NCBI GenBank assembly: GCA_902725215.1
Contig: CACUVI010000001.1
Span: 310,001-374,000, forward strand
Origin: Rhodospirillaceae bacterium LM-1
GTDB lineage: Bacteria > Pseudomonadota > Alphaproteobacteria > Rhodospirillales > WMHbin7
DNA: 64,000 bases
Direction: 5' to 3'
How positions within the stretch are numbered: position 1 is the first letter of the stretch; each line of letters opens with the position of its first letter. The notes beneath the pieces are model-generated. The model was not told the DNA's origin and did no database searches. It saw nothing but the letters and a program-made list of their open reading frames with translations. A program made the position numbers and the translations under genes. Shown here in pieces: positions 20,157-27,444 of this stretch.

Positions 20157-20836
20157 GCTTGAACCCCAACCCCTTGAAAAGCGTCAGCCAGGACTGAAGC
20201 AGACCGATAGGCCCTGGAAACTTGGTTATATGGCCCAATGGGTAGGGCCTTGGACTCATTGTCGATTGCCCCGGCCTCGGCTGTCAAGCTACCCCCGGCA
20301 CCCCCTTCATCGCCCCGCAACTTCTCTTGGCGTTGTTCATTCAACTGGGCTTCCGCCTGCGCTTTGATGGCCTCGGCTTGCATGGCGACGGCCCGATCCT
20401 GGCTTGAAGGGTCGCCAGGGGCCAGGGCGGCCCGCTTGATCTGCTCCATCTTGCGGATGGTTTCCTCGGGCGTGTCCTCGGCGGATATGTCGATGCTGAC
20501 TTCGCCGCCGGTAATATAGCGCCGCCCATCCGGTCCCTGGGTGGTCGTGTAATTGGGCGATCCGGCATAGGCCCCGCCGGCCGCCTTATGGGCCTGCTCA
20601 TGCGCCAGCACTTCCGCCTCGCGCTGCTTGAGCTTGGCGACGATGCGCTGCTCTTCCTCGCTCAATTGGGAGGGGTTGGCAAGATTGGATGTGGTGGATT
20701 CTGGCTTGGATTCAGTCTTGGATTCTGGGGCTTTGGCATCAACCGCCCCCTCCACTCCCCGGCTGCTTGGCTGCCTGGAAACGGGCGAAACGCCTAAGGC
20801 GGCATAGCCACCAATACCTGACAGCGCGCCGATCAT
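20153..20836 (-). CDS. SprA-related putative metalloprotease
   Basis: 227 residues. A low-complexity N-terminus (Ser, Glu, Lys-rich) precedes the family core EEQRIVAKLKQREAEVLAHE, in which HEQAH (near residue 80) is a zinc-protease-like HExxH motif. YTTTQGPDGRRYITGGEVSID follows, characteristic of the SprA-related / CJM1_0395-type family. Only this family name is known; a substrate is not. It is co-oriented and overlapping with the glycosyltransferase. Confidence 0.75.
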   Translation of the reverse strand: MIGALSGIGGYAALGVSPVSRQPSSRGVEGAVDAKAPESKTESKPESTTSNLANPSQLSEEEQRIVAKLKQREAEVLAHEQAHKAAGGAYAGSPNYTTTQGPDGRRYITGGEVSIDISAEDTPEETIRKMEQIKRAALAPGDPSSQDRAVAMQAEAIKAQAEAQLNEQRQEKLRGDEGGAGGSLTAEAGAIDNESKALPIGPYNQVSRAYRSASVLADAFQGVGVQA

Positions 20837-20898
20837 GTTCTACACTCTACGCCAAAATCTCAGGGATTCATATTGTTCCCAGACGACAGGAGTTCAAT

Positions 20899-21669
20899 GT
20901 GCTGAACGGCTTCACCCCACCCTTTACCCCTTCGGGCCATTCGGCTCTGCTGCCAGCTCCGCCCTGGCATTATGCGGGCAATGTCCTGTCCTTGGCCTTC
21001 AAGGTGGATGGGCTGGCCGCCCAAAGCCTGCTGCCAGACGGGTTCGGCGTTGCAACAGGCCAAGCCTACGGTCATTTTTGCGATTGGCAGGCGACGTCGG
21101 ACGGGTGGGAGCTTCTGGACCCGGCCTATGCCCAATATAAGGAATTCTTCGTTCTGATCGAGGCCGAGCGGGCGGGTGCCCCTGCCCTTTACTGCCCCTT
21201 CATTTACGTGGATCAGGATATATCCCTGGTGCGCGGCCTGTTGCAGGGTTGGCCCAAGAAGCTGGGCAGCGTGTGGATGACGCGCTCGTATGGATTGGAT
21301 CATCCGGCCGCAGCGCCGCTCAAGTCAGGAACGAAGATGGGCGGCACGCTGGCCGTCAAGGACCGCCGACTGGCCGAGGCCGAAATCTCCCTAACAGGCC
21401 AACCCGGCGAACGGTTGGGTTTTCTGTCCATTCCCACCTTTGCCCTGATCGCGGCGCCTAGCTTGCTGGGGTCCCCGACGCCCGGCCCCAAAACCCTGGC
21501 CAGGGCGGTGATCGAAGGGGCCGTCGCCGGATCATTCCATGCCGGAGCGGGAACAATTCGCCTCCTGAACAGCCCAAGGGATGAATTGTCGCTCTTGAAC
21601 CCGATAGGCGAAGCCAAGGCCAGCTTCGGCAGTTTCGCCATGACCATCACGGGAGCGGTTGAAGCCTGA
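20899..21669 (+). CDS. Acetoacetate decarboxylase family protein
   Basis: 256 residues from a GTG start chosen because a good ribosome site (acaggag) lies about 6 bases before it; the longer frame overlaps the divergent gene. The ADC-family lysine pair is present in QGWPKKLGSVW, where acetoacetate decarboxylase forms its Schiff base, and EFFVLIEA and FIYVDQD strands surround it. Many ADC-like proteins act on other beta-keto or ring substrates, so the substrate is open. Confidence 0.8.
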   Translation: MLNGFTPPFTPSGHSALLPAPPWHYAGNVLSLAFKVDGLAAQSLLPDGFGVATGQAYGHFCDWQATSDGWELLDPAYAQYKEFFVLIEAERAGAPALYCPFIYVDQDISLVRGLLQGWPKKLGSVWMTRSYGLDHPAAAPLKSGTKMGGTLAVKDRRLAEAEISLTGQPGERLGFLSIPTFALIAAPSLLGSPTPGPKTLARAVIEGAVAGSFHAGAGTIRLLNSPRDELSLLNPIGEAKASFGSFAMTITGAVEA

Positions 21670-21752
21670 GACTCTCGAAACGATTCCATGTATATTGGAA
21701 GCGAATTCGAAAATGATGGGGATTAGAACGATCCCGCTTTGAACATCTCGGG

Positions 21753-22328
21753 ATGACAGGGATGGTAAGCGAGGTCAGAACCAGCGGTTTCGGCTATGAG
21801 AGCGCCGTTTTTCAGGCGCGCCGAACTGATTCGGCTTCTCGCCAGGAAGACAAATCCGCAAGATTAGGCGACAAATTCCAGAGTGAAGATAAGTCCCGAT
21901 TCGCCGTTCAGACGCGCGAACGCGATGTTGTTGGCCGCAAATCTCAGCCCACGGCCGACGCCCAGACCCAAAGCACCGCATTCCTGCGCAAGGCTCTTTC
22001 CACCCCCTATAGCCGGGGGGCCGATCTATACGGCGTCGAGGCGGCTGGGCGGAATTTGCAAGGGGCCAATTATGCTAAGGCCGATCTTAGAACCGGCGAT
22101 CTGGTGGGGGCCAATTTGGCCGGGGCCGATTTGCGCGGCGCCGACCTTTCCAATGCCGACTTGGCTGGGGCCGACCTGACCGGAGCCAATTTGACGGGCG
22201 CCAATTTTACCGGCGCCAACATCGCGGGCGCCAAACTGTCGGGCGCGATTGGAACCAAATATGACGCCTCGGGCCGCTTGACGGTCGATCGTGCGATCTC
22301 TCTGCCACGGATCGACATCTTGGCGTAA
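21753..22328 (+). CDS. Pentapeptide-repeat protein
   Basis: 191 residues. The first 95 or so are polar and charged. The second half is a run of about twelve A(D/N)LxG-type pentapeptides (GANLAGADLRGADLSNADLA and on), which fold as a right-handed four-sided beta helix. Such proteins vary widely in role; DNA mimicry of the Qnr kind is only one possibility. An ATG nine bases later is an alternative start. It is the last core gene before the integrated element; codon use matches the core. Confidence 0.85.
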   Translation: MTGMVSEVRTSGFGYESAVFQARRTDSASRQEDKSARLGDKFQSEDKSRFAVQTRERDVVGRKSQPTADAQTQSTAFLRKALSTPYSRGADLYGVEAAGRNLQGANYAKADLRTGDLVGANLAGADLRGADLSNADLAGADLTGANLTGANFTGANIAGAKLSGAIGTKYDASGRLTVDRAISLPRIDILA

Positions 22329-22356
22329 TACGTCAGGGGTGTTTTTGGGGGAGAAA

Positions 22357-22403
22357 TGGTCGGAGCGACAGGATTTGAACCTGCGACCCCTTGACCCCCA
22401 GTC
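22357..22403 (-). repeat. attL: duplicated 3' end of tRNA-Pro
   Basis: This 47-base stretch is identical to 34559-34605, the anticodon-loop-to-CCA part of the tRNA-Pro gene. It stops after the anticodon region, so it is not a working tRNA. It marks the distal attachment site formed when the element integrated. The base before it differs from the other copy, fixing the left limit of identity. Confidence 0.95.
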
Positions 22404-22530
22404 TCTAAAATATCATATCTGCATATATATACCCACATTACGCCAGCTTACATAATGCAGATATATCAGAGTGTTATAGGCGATCAGCCTGTTACATAGA
22501 TTACGCTAGATTATGCTGAATTATATTCTG

Positions 22531-22550
22531 GTGCGTCCTATGTGCGTCCT
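22531..22550 (+). repeat. Left twin GTGCGTCCT repeat, candidate integrase arm site
   Basis: The 20-mer GTGCGTCCTATGTGCGTCCT contains two GTGCGTCCT copies 11 bases apart. The same 20-mer occurs near the right end at 34482-34501 in the same orientation. Such paired repeats flanking an att core look like arm-type binding sites of a tyrosine integrase. This copy also lies about 50 bases before the integrase start, so it could overlap its promoter. Confidence 0.6.
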
Positions 22551-22558
22551 GTGCTAGG

Positions 22559-22585
22559 ATCGTTTCAGGACGAATCCGAAACGAT
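22559..22585. promoter_or_regulatory. Inverted repeat just upstream of integrase
   Basis: Perfect 8-bp arms atcgtttc and gaaacgat with an 11-base spacer end 16 bases before the integrase ATG. A TAGGAT sequence at 22555-22560 could be a -10 box. The position suits an operator controlling int, but no regulator is identified. Confidence 0.4.
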
Positions 22586-22601
22586 TTGAGGCAATCGGCA
22601 A

Positions 22602-23819
22602 ATGAAAATCACCCGAAAACTTTTGAACTCGATCCAGACTGGCGCGGCCCCAAACCGCGACAAATACATATATGACGAGTCAATTAAGGGTTTCGGTGTG
22701 AAAATAACACCTAAGCTGCGTATTACTTTCTTCGCACAGTTCCGGGTCGGTGGCGGCCGGGCGGCGGCCTCGAAGCGAATAACCATCGGTAGCTATCCAG
22801 CATGGACCCCGGAGGCCGCCCGCGAGGAGGCCGCCAGGGTGCTGCGGGCGGCCCGCTTGGGCGAAGACCCGGCGGGCAAAAAGAAGGCCGAAGGCCAGAC
22901 AGTCGAGGCCGTCTCGAAAGACTTTTTAAAATTGCATTCATGGTCTGAAATAAACGATAGAGCTAAATGGAAAGATGAGGTGGAGCGTGCACTAGAGAAA
23001 AACATCATCCCAATAATTGGAAATATGAATATACGCGAAGTGAAGAAATCAGACATTACTAAGGTTACAGATAAGATACTTGAGCGTGGTAGCCCAGTTG
23101 CGGCAAATAGGACTTTCGCTATTATTCGAAAGCTACTAGCTTTCGCGGCCGCTCGGGGAATTATAGAGGTGAATCCGGCGGCGGGCCTACACCGCCCCGC
23201 CCGCGAGGGATCGCGGGAACGGGCGCTTTCAATTGAGGAAATTCGGACAGTCTGGGCGGCCAGTGGCCGCCTCGGCTGGCCTTTTCAACATATTTATCAA
23301 CTACTTATCCTAACCGGATGCCGCTTACGCGAGGTCGCGGAATCAAGCTGGGCGGAGGTCGATTTTGACGGCGGCCTCTGGACGATTCCAGGGTCACGAA
23401 CAAAAAACGGAAAACCCCACCTCGTCCCCCTCTCCCCTCTCGCTGTTCAACTTTTTAGGGAAGCCAAGGAACACAAAACGGACTTGTCGGGCCTGATTTT
23501 TTCGACGACCGGGGAAACCTCGGTTTCGGGCTTCGCGCGGGCGAAGCGAAGGTTGGATCGAGAATGCAAAATACTCGAGGAAATAGAGGGTTTTCCTGCT
23601 ATTTCCGCCCCCTTCGTCGTGCATGATTTCAGGCGGTCGGCGGCGACTCATATGGCGGCAAAATTCCCCCCTCATGTCGTCGAAAAAATCCTGAATCATT
23701 CTGGCGGCGTCGTGTCTGGCGTGGCGGCTGTTTACAATCGATACGAGTATCTCGAGGAAAGAAAAGAGGCGCTCGGCTGGTGGGCAGAGCGCCTCTTGGT
23801 CGCTGTTGGCGCTGGCTAG
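22602..23819 (+). CDS. int: Tyrosine recombinase/integrase, P4 family
   Basis: 405 residues. The N-terminus (about 1-95) is the DUF4102-type arm-binding domain typical of P4-like integrases that use tRNA 3' ends; then a SAM-like core-binding domain (about 100-190) and the catalytic domain. Catalytic residues are visible: Arg near 241 (TGCRLREV), His-x-x-Arg in VHDFRRS near 340-344, and a Tyr in YNRYEYLEE near 376-380. It would cut and rejoin the tRNA-Pro attB site with attP. It lies next to attL, as expected. Confidence 0.96.
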   Translation: MKITRKLLNSIQTGAAPNRDKYIYDESIKGFGVKITPKLRITFFAQFRVGGGRAAASKRITIGSYPAWTPEAAREEAARVLRAARLGEDPAGKKKAEGQTVEAVSKDFLKLHSWSEINDRAKWKDEVERALEKNIIPIIGNMNIREVKKSDITKVTDKILERGSPVAANRTFAIIRKLLAFAAARGIIEVNPAAGLHRPAREGSRERALSIEEIRTVWAASGRLGWPFQHIYQLLILTGCRLREVAESSWAEVDFDGGLWTIPGSRTKNGKPHLVPLSPLAVQLFREAKEHKTDLSGLIFSTTGETSVSGFARAKRRLDRECKILEEIEGFPAISAPFVVHDFRRSAATHMAAKFPPHVVEKILNHSGGVVSGVAAVYNRYEYLEERKEALGWWAERLLVAVGAG

Positions 23820-23820
23820 G

Positions 23821-24144
23821 CTAGGCTAGCCCAACCATTCGCCTAAAATTCCAGTAGTTTATGGCTGCATTGGAGTGCTGAATCTGACACCGCCACAGCT
23901 CAAAAGATCTGGCCCAGGGCATTCTGGCCGACCTGAGCAACCACCAGAAAAGGCAACAGGCGATGAAAATCAAACCTAGCCCCGCCATCTCGCGATCCTG
24001 CAAAATTAAAGGCCCGGCGGCGATGACGGCCGGGCAAAAAATCACAAAGGCCAGGCCTAAAATTGAGGCATGCAATTTGATGTCGGCGACCTGCCCGGCT
24101 CTCCAAATCCGCGATGCCTGCTTCTCATTTTCGATGACTAGCAT
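23821..24144 (-). CDS. Small two-helix membrane protein, unknown
   Basis: 107 residues, convergent with int (1 base between stops). Two hydrophobic stretches, about 29-50 and 55-72, with a short charged turn between; both ends are basic and aromatic. Not recognised. It starts 10 bases after the excisionase-like gene, so it is likely co-transcribed with it. Confidence 0.55.
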   Translation of the reverse strand: MLVIENEKQASRIWRAGQVADIKLHASILGLAFVIFCPAVIAAGPLILQDREMAGLGLIFIACCLFWWLLRSARMPWARSFELWRCQIQHSNAAINYWNFRRMVGLA

Positions 24145-24154
24145 GATTTTACTC

Positions 24155-24370
24155 CTATTTTGAAGAAAGAGGTGAAGGCAGATCAGCTAGCCAATCGTCA
24201 ATATCCCTTTGCAAATAAAGGACTTTTGACCGGCGAGAGGTGCCTAGTTTGCGGTAATTTGGCCCCTGCCTCCGAAATCTCCATTGCGCCAAAGTATTTT
24301 CTGAAATTCCAAGAATTTCAGAGGCTTGGCTGGAATTCAGGGCAAGCGGCCGCACAGATTTAGAGTCCAT
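24155..24370 (-). CDS. AlpA-like helix-turn-helix protein, candidate excisionase
   Basis: 71 residues with a MerR-like helix-turn-helix: NSSQASEILGISENTLAQWR, then a wing with RRQGPNYRKLG and a closing YLQRDIDDWLA. This is the HTH_17/AlpA pattern used by recombination directionality factors and by regulators of P4-type integrases. A good ribosome site (aaggag) sits before the ATG. A structured leader repeat lies about 45 bases upstream. Confidence 0.8.
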   Translation of the reverse strand: MDSKSVRPLALNSSQASEILGISENTLAQWRFRRQGPNYRKLGTSRRSKVLYLQRDIDDWLADLPSPLSSK

Positions 24371-24414
24371 GGCGACTAACTCCTTGATTTGTGTTGCTTT
24401 TTGGGAAGTCAGAG

Positions 24415-24495
24415 GCCCGGACCTTAAGGCCGGGACTTGCGGGGCCAGGACTCAAAGCCTGGACTTGCAGGAAGGTCAGCCTGCCGCGCAGGACT
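24415..24495 (-). ncRNA. Hairpin leader upstream of the excisionase-like gene
   Basis: Read on the minus strand, 24495-24444 matches 30195-30247 (plus strand) at about 48 of 52 positions. It forms a CTGC-GCG-GCAG hairpin and a CCAGG/CCTGG hairpin. A second CCCGG/CCGGG hairpin follows at 24440-24415. Between the copies one stem pair changes from C-G to A-U, keeping the pairing. Both copies end 35-75 bases before the start codon of the downstream gene in the same sense. Confidence 0.55.
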
Positions 24496-24532
24496 GCCAT
24501 TTACATCTGCTTACTCTATTTATTATGGTATG

Positions 24533-24697
24533 TCAAGGCATTACGTCGCAACCTGTGGTAAAATGTGTTGTCTGCATCCGCAACCAATCCAGATACTCAG
24601 TCTCAGCCGCCGTCAAAGGACGCTCTTTTTGCTGCAATTTCAGGCGGTTAAGTTCATCCTCCGGCGATGCCGGGTTACCAGTCGATGTCTCGGTCAT
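24533..24697 (-). CDS. 54-residue hypothetical protein
   Basis: A short frame, MTETSTGNPASPEDELNRLK to the stop, with an excellent ribosome site (caaggagataaacc before ATG). It is acidic and helical-looking in the middle. It overlaps the end of the upstream 73-residue frame by 23 bases. Not recognised; confidence rests on the ribosome site and the tight packing with neighbours. Confidence 0.5.
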   Translation of the reverse strand: MTETSTGNPASPEDELNRLKLQQKERPLTAAETEYLDWLRMQTTHFTTGCDVMP

Positions 24698-24896
24698 GGT
24701 TTATCTCCTTGTTTCTGTTTACCTTTTCAGGCGTTACCGTTGCGGACTTGCTCGCGATTTCGGCCGCGCTGGCGGCCAGTTCGAGGGCGTCGAGGCCCTG
24801 GACGAGTCCGGGCGCGGCCTGCTGAAGGCCCATTTGTAGCCCTAAACTTGCGGCTTTTCCCGCAACCTCTGGCATAAGTTTAGCTAACCTTTTCAT
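24675..24896 (-). CDS. 73-residue hypothetical protein
   Basis: Starts 4 bases after the stop of the 160-residue gene and runs into the 54-residue frame. The sequence is Ala/Leu/Gly-rich and amphipathic (KAASLGLQMGLQQAAPGLVQ), ending in a charged tail NRNKEINHDRDIDW. No strong ribosome site is visible, so coupling to the upstream gene would be needed. Not recognised. Confidence 0.45.
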   Translation of the reverse strand: MKRLAKLMPEVAGKAASLGLQMGLQQAAPGLVQGLDALELAASAAEIASKSATVTPEKVNRNKEINHDRDIDW

Positions 24897-24900
24897 GGCG

Positions 24901-25383
24901 TTAGCTCAACAGAAGGTTAGCCGGATCGGCCTCGTGTCTTTGACCCGCTGGCCGGAGTAAATCTCGGCGAATCTCGTTCGAGATTTTCTCGTTTCGCTCG
25001 AATTCATCGAGCGGAGTTAGCAATGGGAAAATGCGCCCATCGTCTTCGTACCACTCCAAATAATCATGTGCCATAATTGTCTCCAACTCGTTGTAAAAGC
25101 AACAGTAATCAACGGCGTTGGCGTCCTTGTAGTTGGCCGGAGCCATATGACCATTTTCCTTGAAATATATAAGGCGGGGTACGGCTGTGCGAACCTCGAT
25201 TCCAAAGGCGAACAGCCGCGCCTCCGCCGATTCCAAGGCCAGGTGGGCGAAATCCAACGCGTATCGGTCGAAGTTCATACGGTCCTGTTGATACCGGTGA
25301 TTGATTATTTCGCTGGCGAAAATAAGCTCCGCAAATAACCCCATCATTTCGGGGGTTAGTTCCTTTATCTCCTGCTGTGCCAT
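24901..25383 (-). CDS. 160-residue hypothetical protein of the element
   Basis: Not recognised. The protein is acidic, largely alpha-helical by composition and rich in aromatic residues (MNFDRYALDFAHLALESAEA; YCCFYNELETIMAHDYLEWY). No membrane segment or signal. It has a good ribosome site (aggagag) and a plausible promoter upstream, and heads a small leftward operon with the 73- and 54-residue frames. As the largest gene in the element without a transfer or integration role, it is its main cargo candidate. Confidence 0.65.
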   Translation of the reverse strand: MAQQEIKELTPEMMGLFAELIFASEIINHRYQQDRMNFDRYALDFAHLALESAEARLFAFGIEVRTAVPRLIYFKENGHMAPANYKDANAVDYCCFYNELETIMAHDYLEWYEDDGRIFPLLTPLDEFERNEKISNEIRRDLLRPAGQRHEADPANLLLS

Positions 25384-25787
25384 CTTACTCTCCTGTGTAT
25401 TGTGTTGATAGTCTTCAATATATATGCCTCTTTATTATTTTCAACAGGAATAAAAAGTGATATTTGCACTTTTTTTGCCATCACTTTATTTTGACTTGCT
25501 TGCCTGACACTTACTTGAGACTTACCCCGAGACCCCGGTAATTTGCTAGCGCCTCATGCAATGTATTTTGTGGGTAGATCGGGGCCGGGGACACAAAATC
25601 TTGGGTCCGAAGGCATTCGAAGGCATTCACTGGTTTACACCGTTACGCGCGTGCACGCACACGCGCGTAACGTCTCTAATTGGCAAACCCCTTCGGACCC
25701 CTTCGGGACATTGATTTTGCACAATTTTTTTTGATGACAGCCCCTATCGGGCTGGCGACTCAGGCTTAAAATTGTTCCCGAAACGTT
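25384..25787. promoter_or_regulatory. Repeat-rich non-coding region, promoter and candidate replication origin
   Basis: 404 bases with no convincing gene. On the minus strand TTGAAA (25444-25439) and TATATT (25422-25417), 16 bases apart, form a likely promoter for the 160-residue gene. Inverted arms aaagtgat/atcacttt at 25454-25461 and 25480-25487 sit just upstream of it as a possible operator. Iteron-like copies of gacttgc, gacactta and gacttac lie at about 25490-25530. A perfect 13-bp inverted repeat CGTTACGCGCGTG with a 6-base spacer spans 25641-25672. Proximity to the helicase gene suggests an origin. Confidence 0.45.
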
Positions 25788-27158
25788 TTAATCCAGAACA
25801 CTCAATGGGCGCAAGCTCAGCCCATCGACAATCGATCTGCGGGTTGTGGGGTGCAGGCGGCGGGTGTAACCCCGCGCCTCTAGCGCTTGTACTAAACTTT
25901 TACTGCTCCCCTTCGCGTAGCCGTTCAAATCGGCAAAATTAGACCAACTTGCGAAAAGGGCCATCGCCTCCTCGCTCGCCCCCTTCTTAATAATAACAGC
26001 GCCGGAAATCCATTCTGCTATTGTATCCTCTGCCGCTAAGTAATCGTTCGTGGCCGCAATAACTGCGGCTGGCGGCCTTAGCCCGCCTTCCTGCCAGTCA
26101 ATACAACCCTTAATCGCCCAGCCCAAAATCATCGGCCACTCTTCCTTTAATTTTGCGGGCAAGTCGCTGTCCCGTTCCGCCTCCGGAATGGTGACAGCAA
26201 ACGGAATCAAATGAAGCCTCCGTCGGATGGCTTCATCAATATTTTGAAGCTGTGGCCGATGATTACCGGCAATAAACAGCTTGAATTTCGGGACAAATTC
26301 AAAGTAGTCTTTGCGCATAAACTGCGCCGTTACTTTGTCGCCTCCAGTTAATCTCTTTATTTTTGCCTCAGCCCACTTGCTGCCTTCTTCAGTTTCTTGG
26401 GCTATTACAACTCTAGCTCCTCTAAAGTGAGCGATTTCTGCCGAATGTCGCGTGTATTTACTATCCTCAAATGTTGCGGCGCTGGCAACAGCCGTGAATT
26501 CGCTCAGAATTCCGCGCAAGACATTGAGAAATACGGATTTTCCGTTCCCGCCGGTGCCGTAAAAGAAGGCTAGAATCTGCTCCCTCGTCGAGCCTGTGAG
26601 CGCGTATCCAGTCAACCTCTGGATGTAGTCAATTAGTTCTTTATCGCCCCCGAAAATTCGCTCAAGAAACGCGAGCCAAAGGGTCGGCGTTTGACTCGAT
26701 GGCGACACGCTGCAAGCTTTGGAAATCAAGTCTTTTTGCCTATTTTCTCGCATTTTTCCGGTCTTTAAATCGACGGTGCCGGTGGGAGTCGCAAGCAGCC
26801 AGTCGTCGCGGTCAAGGTCGTCAGATTCGACGGCGTGGCGGCGGTCATACCGCGCCAGCTTTTCTACCGCTGCGATAGTCTTAGCGGCCATTATAACGTT
26901 AGGTTCGCCGTAAACCGGTGGCTTTTCTTTTTTATCTTTTTGACTTGCCAAGTAAGATGAAATAATTAGCGCCTGTCTCCGGCAGATTTCGCGAGCATCG
27001 TCAAACACAGTCAACACATTATCTTTCTTCCACCGAGTATTGTCCCAGCGGTACCACTTTCCGTGTTCTTCGCAATACTTCCATTTATTGTGGTGTTGTT
27101 CCGAAAATTGGAGCGCCAACCCCAAATCTGTATTCTCTACTTGTAATTCTGCAGACAT
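25788..27158 (-). CDS. P4/D5-type SF3 replicative helicase (primase-helicase without primase domain)
   Basis: 456 residues. A D5_N-like region (about 20-160, with WLLATPTGTVDLKTG) precedes the SF3 helicase core: Walker A GTGGNGKS at 201-208, Walker B-like ARVVIAQETEEG near 245, and motif C FKLFIAGNHRPQ near 298. This matches the C-terminal half of phage P4 alpha-type proteins; the N-terminal primase part is missing, and the protein starts directly at the D5 region. It could unwind the excised element for autonomous replication. A strong ribosome site (aaggag) precedes the ATG. Confidence 0.9.
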   Translation of the reverse strand: MSAELQVENTDLGLALQFSEQHHNKWKYCEEHGKWYRWDNTRWKKDNVLTVFDDAREICRRQALIISSYLASQKDKKEKPPVYGEPNVIMAAKTIAAVEKLARYDRRHAVESDDLDRDDWLLATPTGTVDLKTGKMRENRQKDLISKACSVSPSSQTPTLWLAFLERIFGGDKELIDYIQRLTGYALTGSTREQILAFFYGTGGNGKSVFLNVLRGILSEFTAVASAATFEDSKYTRHSAEIAHFRGARVVIAQETEEGSKWAEAKIKRLTGGDKVTAQFMRKDYFEFVPKFKLFIAGNHRPQLQNIDEAIRRRLHLIPFAVTIPEAERDSDLPAKLKEEWPMILGWAIKGCIDWQEGGLRPPAAVIAATNDYLAAEDTIAEWISGAVIIKKGASEEAMALFASWSNFADLNGYAKGSSKSLVQALEARGYTRRLHPTTRRSIVDGLSLRPLSVLD

Positions 27159-27234
27159 ATCAATCTCCTTCGCTCACGCGTTGCGACACGTCGAGCGGGA
27201 GATTTTTATAATCCGGGGAAACCGGGAGGGGGGG

Positions 27235-27324
27235 ATGAGACTCGACAACGTGAACCTAGCAAAAAGAAAACATATTGACAAGTTAAATATTCGGCATTAT
27301 TTAAGTACTCGTGGACGGCAATAG
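27235..27324 (+). CDS. Possible 29-residue basic peptide
   Basis: ATG directly after a purine-rich GGGAGGGGGG stretch, encoding MRLDNVNLAKRKHIDKLNIR and nine more residues, then a stop. Strongly basic, not recognised. It lies between a possible promoter and an intrinsic terminator. It may equally be a non-coding RNA, for example an antisense RNA to the helicase leader, which it partly faces. Confidence 0.25.
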   Translation: MRLDNVNLAKRKHIDKLNIRHYLSTRGRQ

Positions 27325-27366
27325 GAGGAGACTCGACACCTTCATTTCCTAGCGCCTCGTAAATGA

Positions 27367-27397
27367 CCCCCTGGTTGACATGCCAGGGGGTTTTTTT
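27367..27397 (+). terminator. Intrinsic terminator
   Basis: An 8-bp stem CCCCCTGG/CCAGGGGG with an 8-base loop is followed by seven Ts on the plus strand. No annotated rightward gene precedes it except the tiny frame, so it implies a short rightward transcript. Confidence 0.8.
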
Positions 27398-27444
27398 ACT
27401 GTTATTACGTTTTTGATTACTGTATTACGCAGCCTTACAACAGA

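Larger units (their letters stand above)
27159..27444. other. Spacer between helicase and relaxase genes
   Basis: 286 bases. The left end carries the helicase ribosome site. On the plus strand there is a TATAAT at 27207-27212 with TTGCGA 20 bases upstream, a tiny frame at 27235-27324 with a G-rich ribosome site, and a strong terminator at 27367-27397. Together these suggest a short rightward transcript of about 180 bases. Confidence 0.4.

Noticed and set aside
22357-22403. Second tRNA-Pro gene
   Set aside because: Only the 3' 47 bases are present; the acceptor 5' strand, D-arm and 5' anticodon stem are missing, so it is the att duplicate.
24364-24502. 45-codon leftward frame across the leader hairpins upstream of the excisionase-like gene
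   Set aside because: Composition follows the hairpin repeat and the matching copy at 30195-30247 contains an in-frame stop (TAA), so it is not a conserved peptide.
24369-24877. Two long rightward frames in the small-gene region
   Set aside because: They are antisense to a leftward set with better ribosome sites, and their shared segment comes from the leader repeat, not from protein homology.
27040-27324. 94-codon rightward frame over the helicase start
   Set aside because: Most of it is the shadow of the helicase N-terminus; only the last 30 codons have their own start signal, listed separately as tentative.
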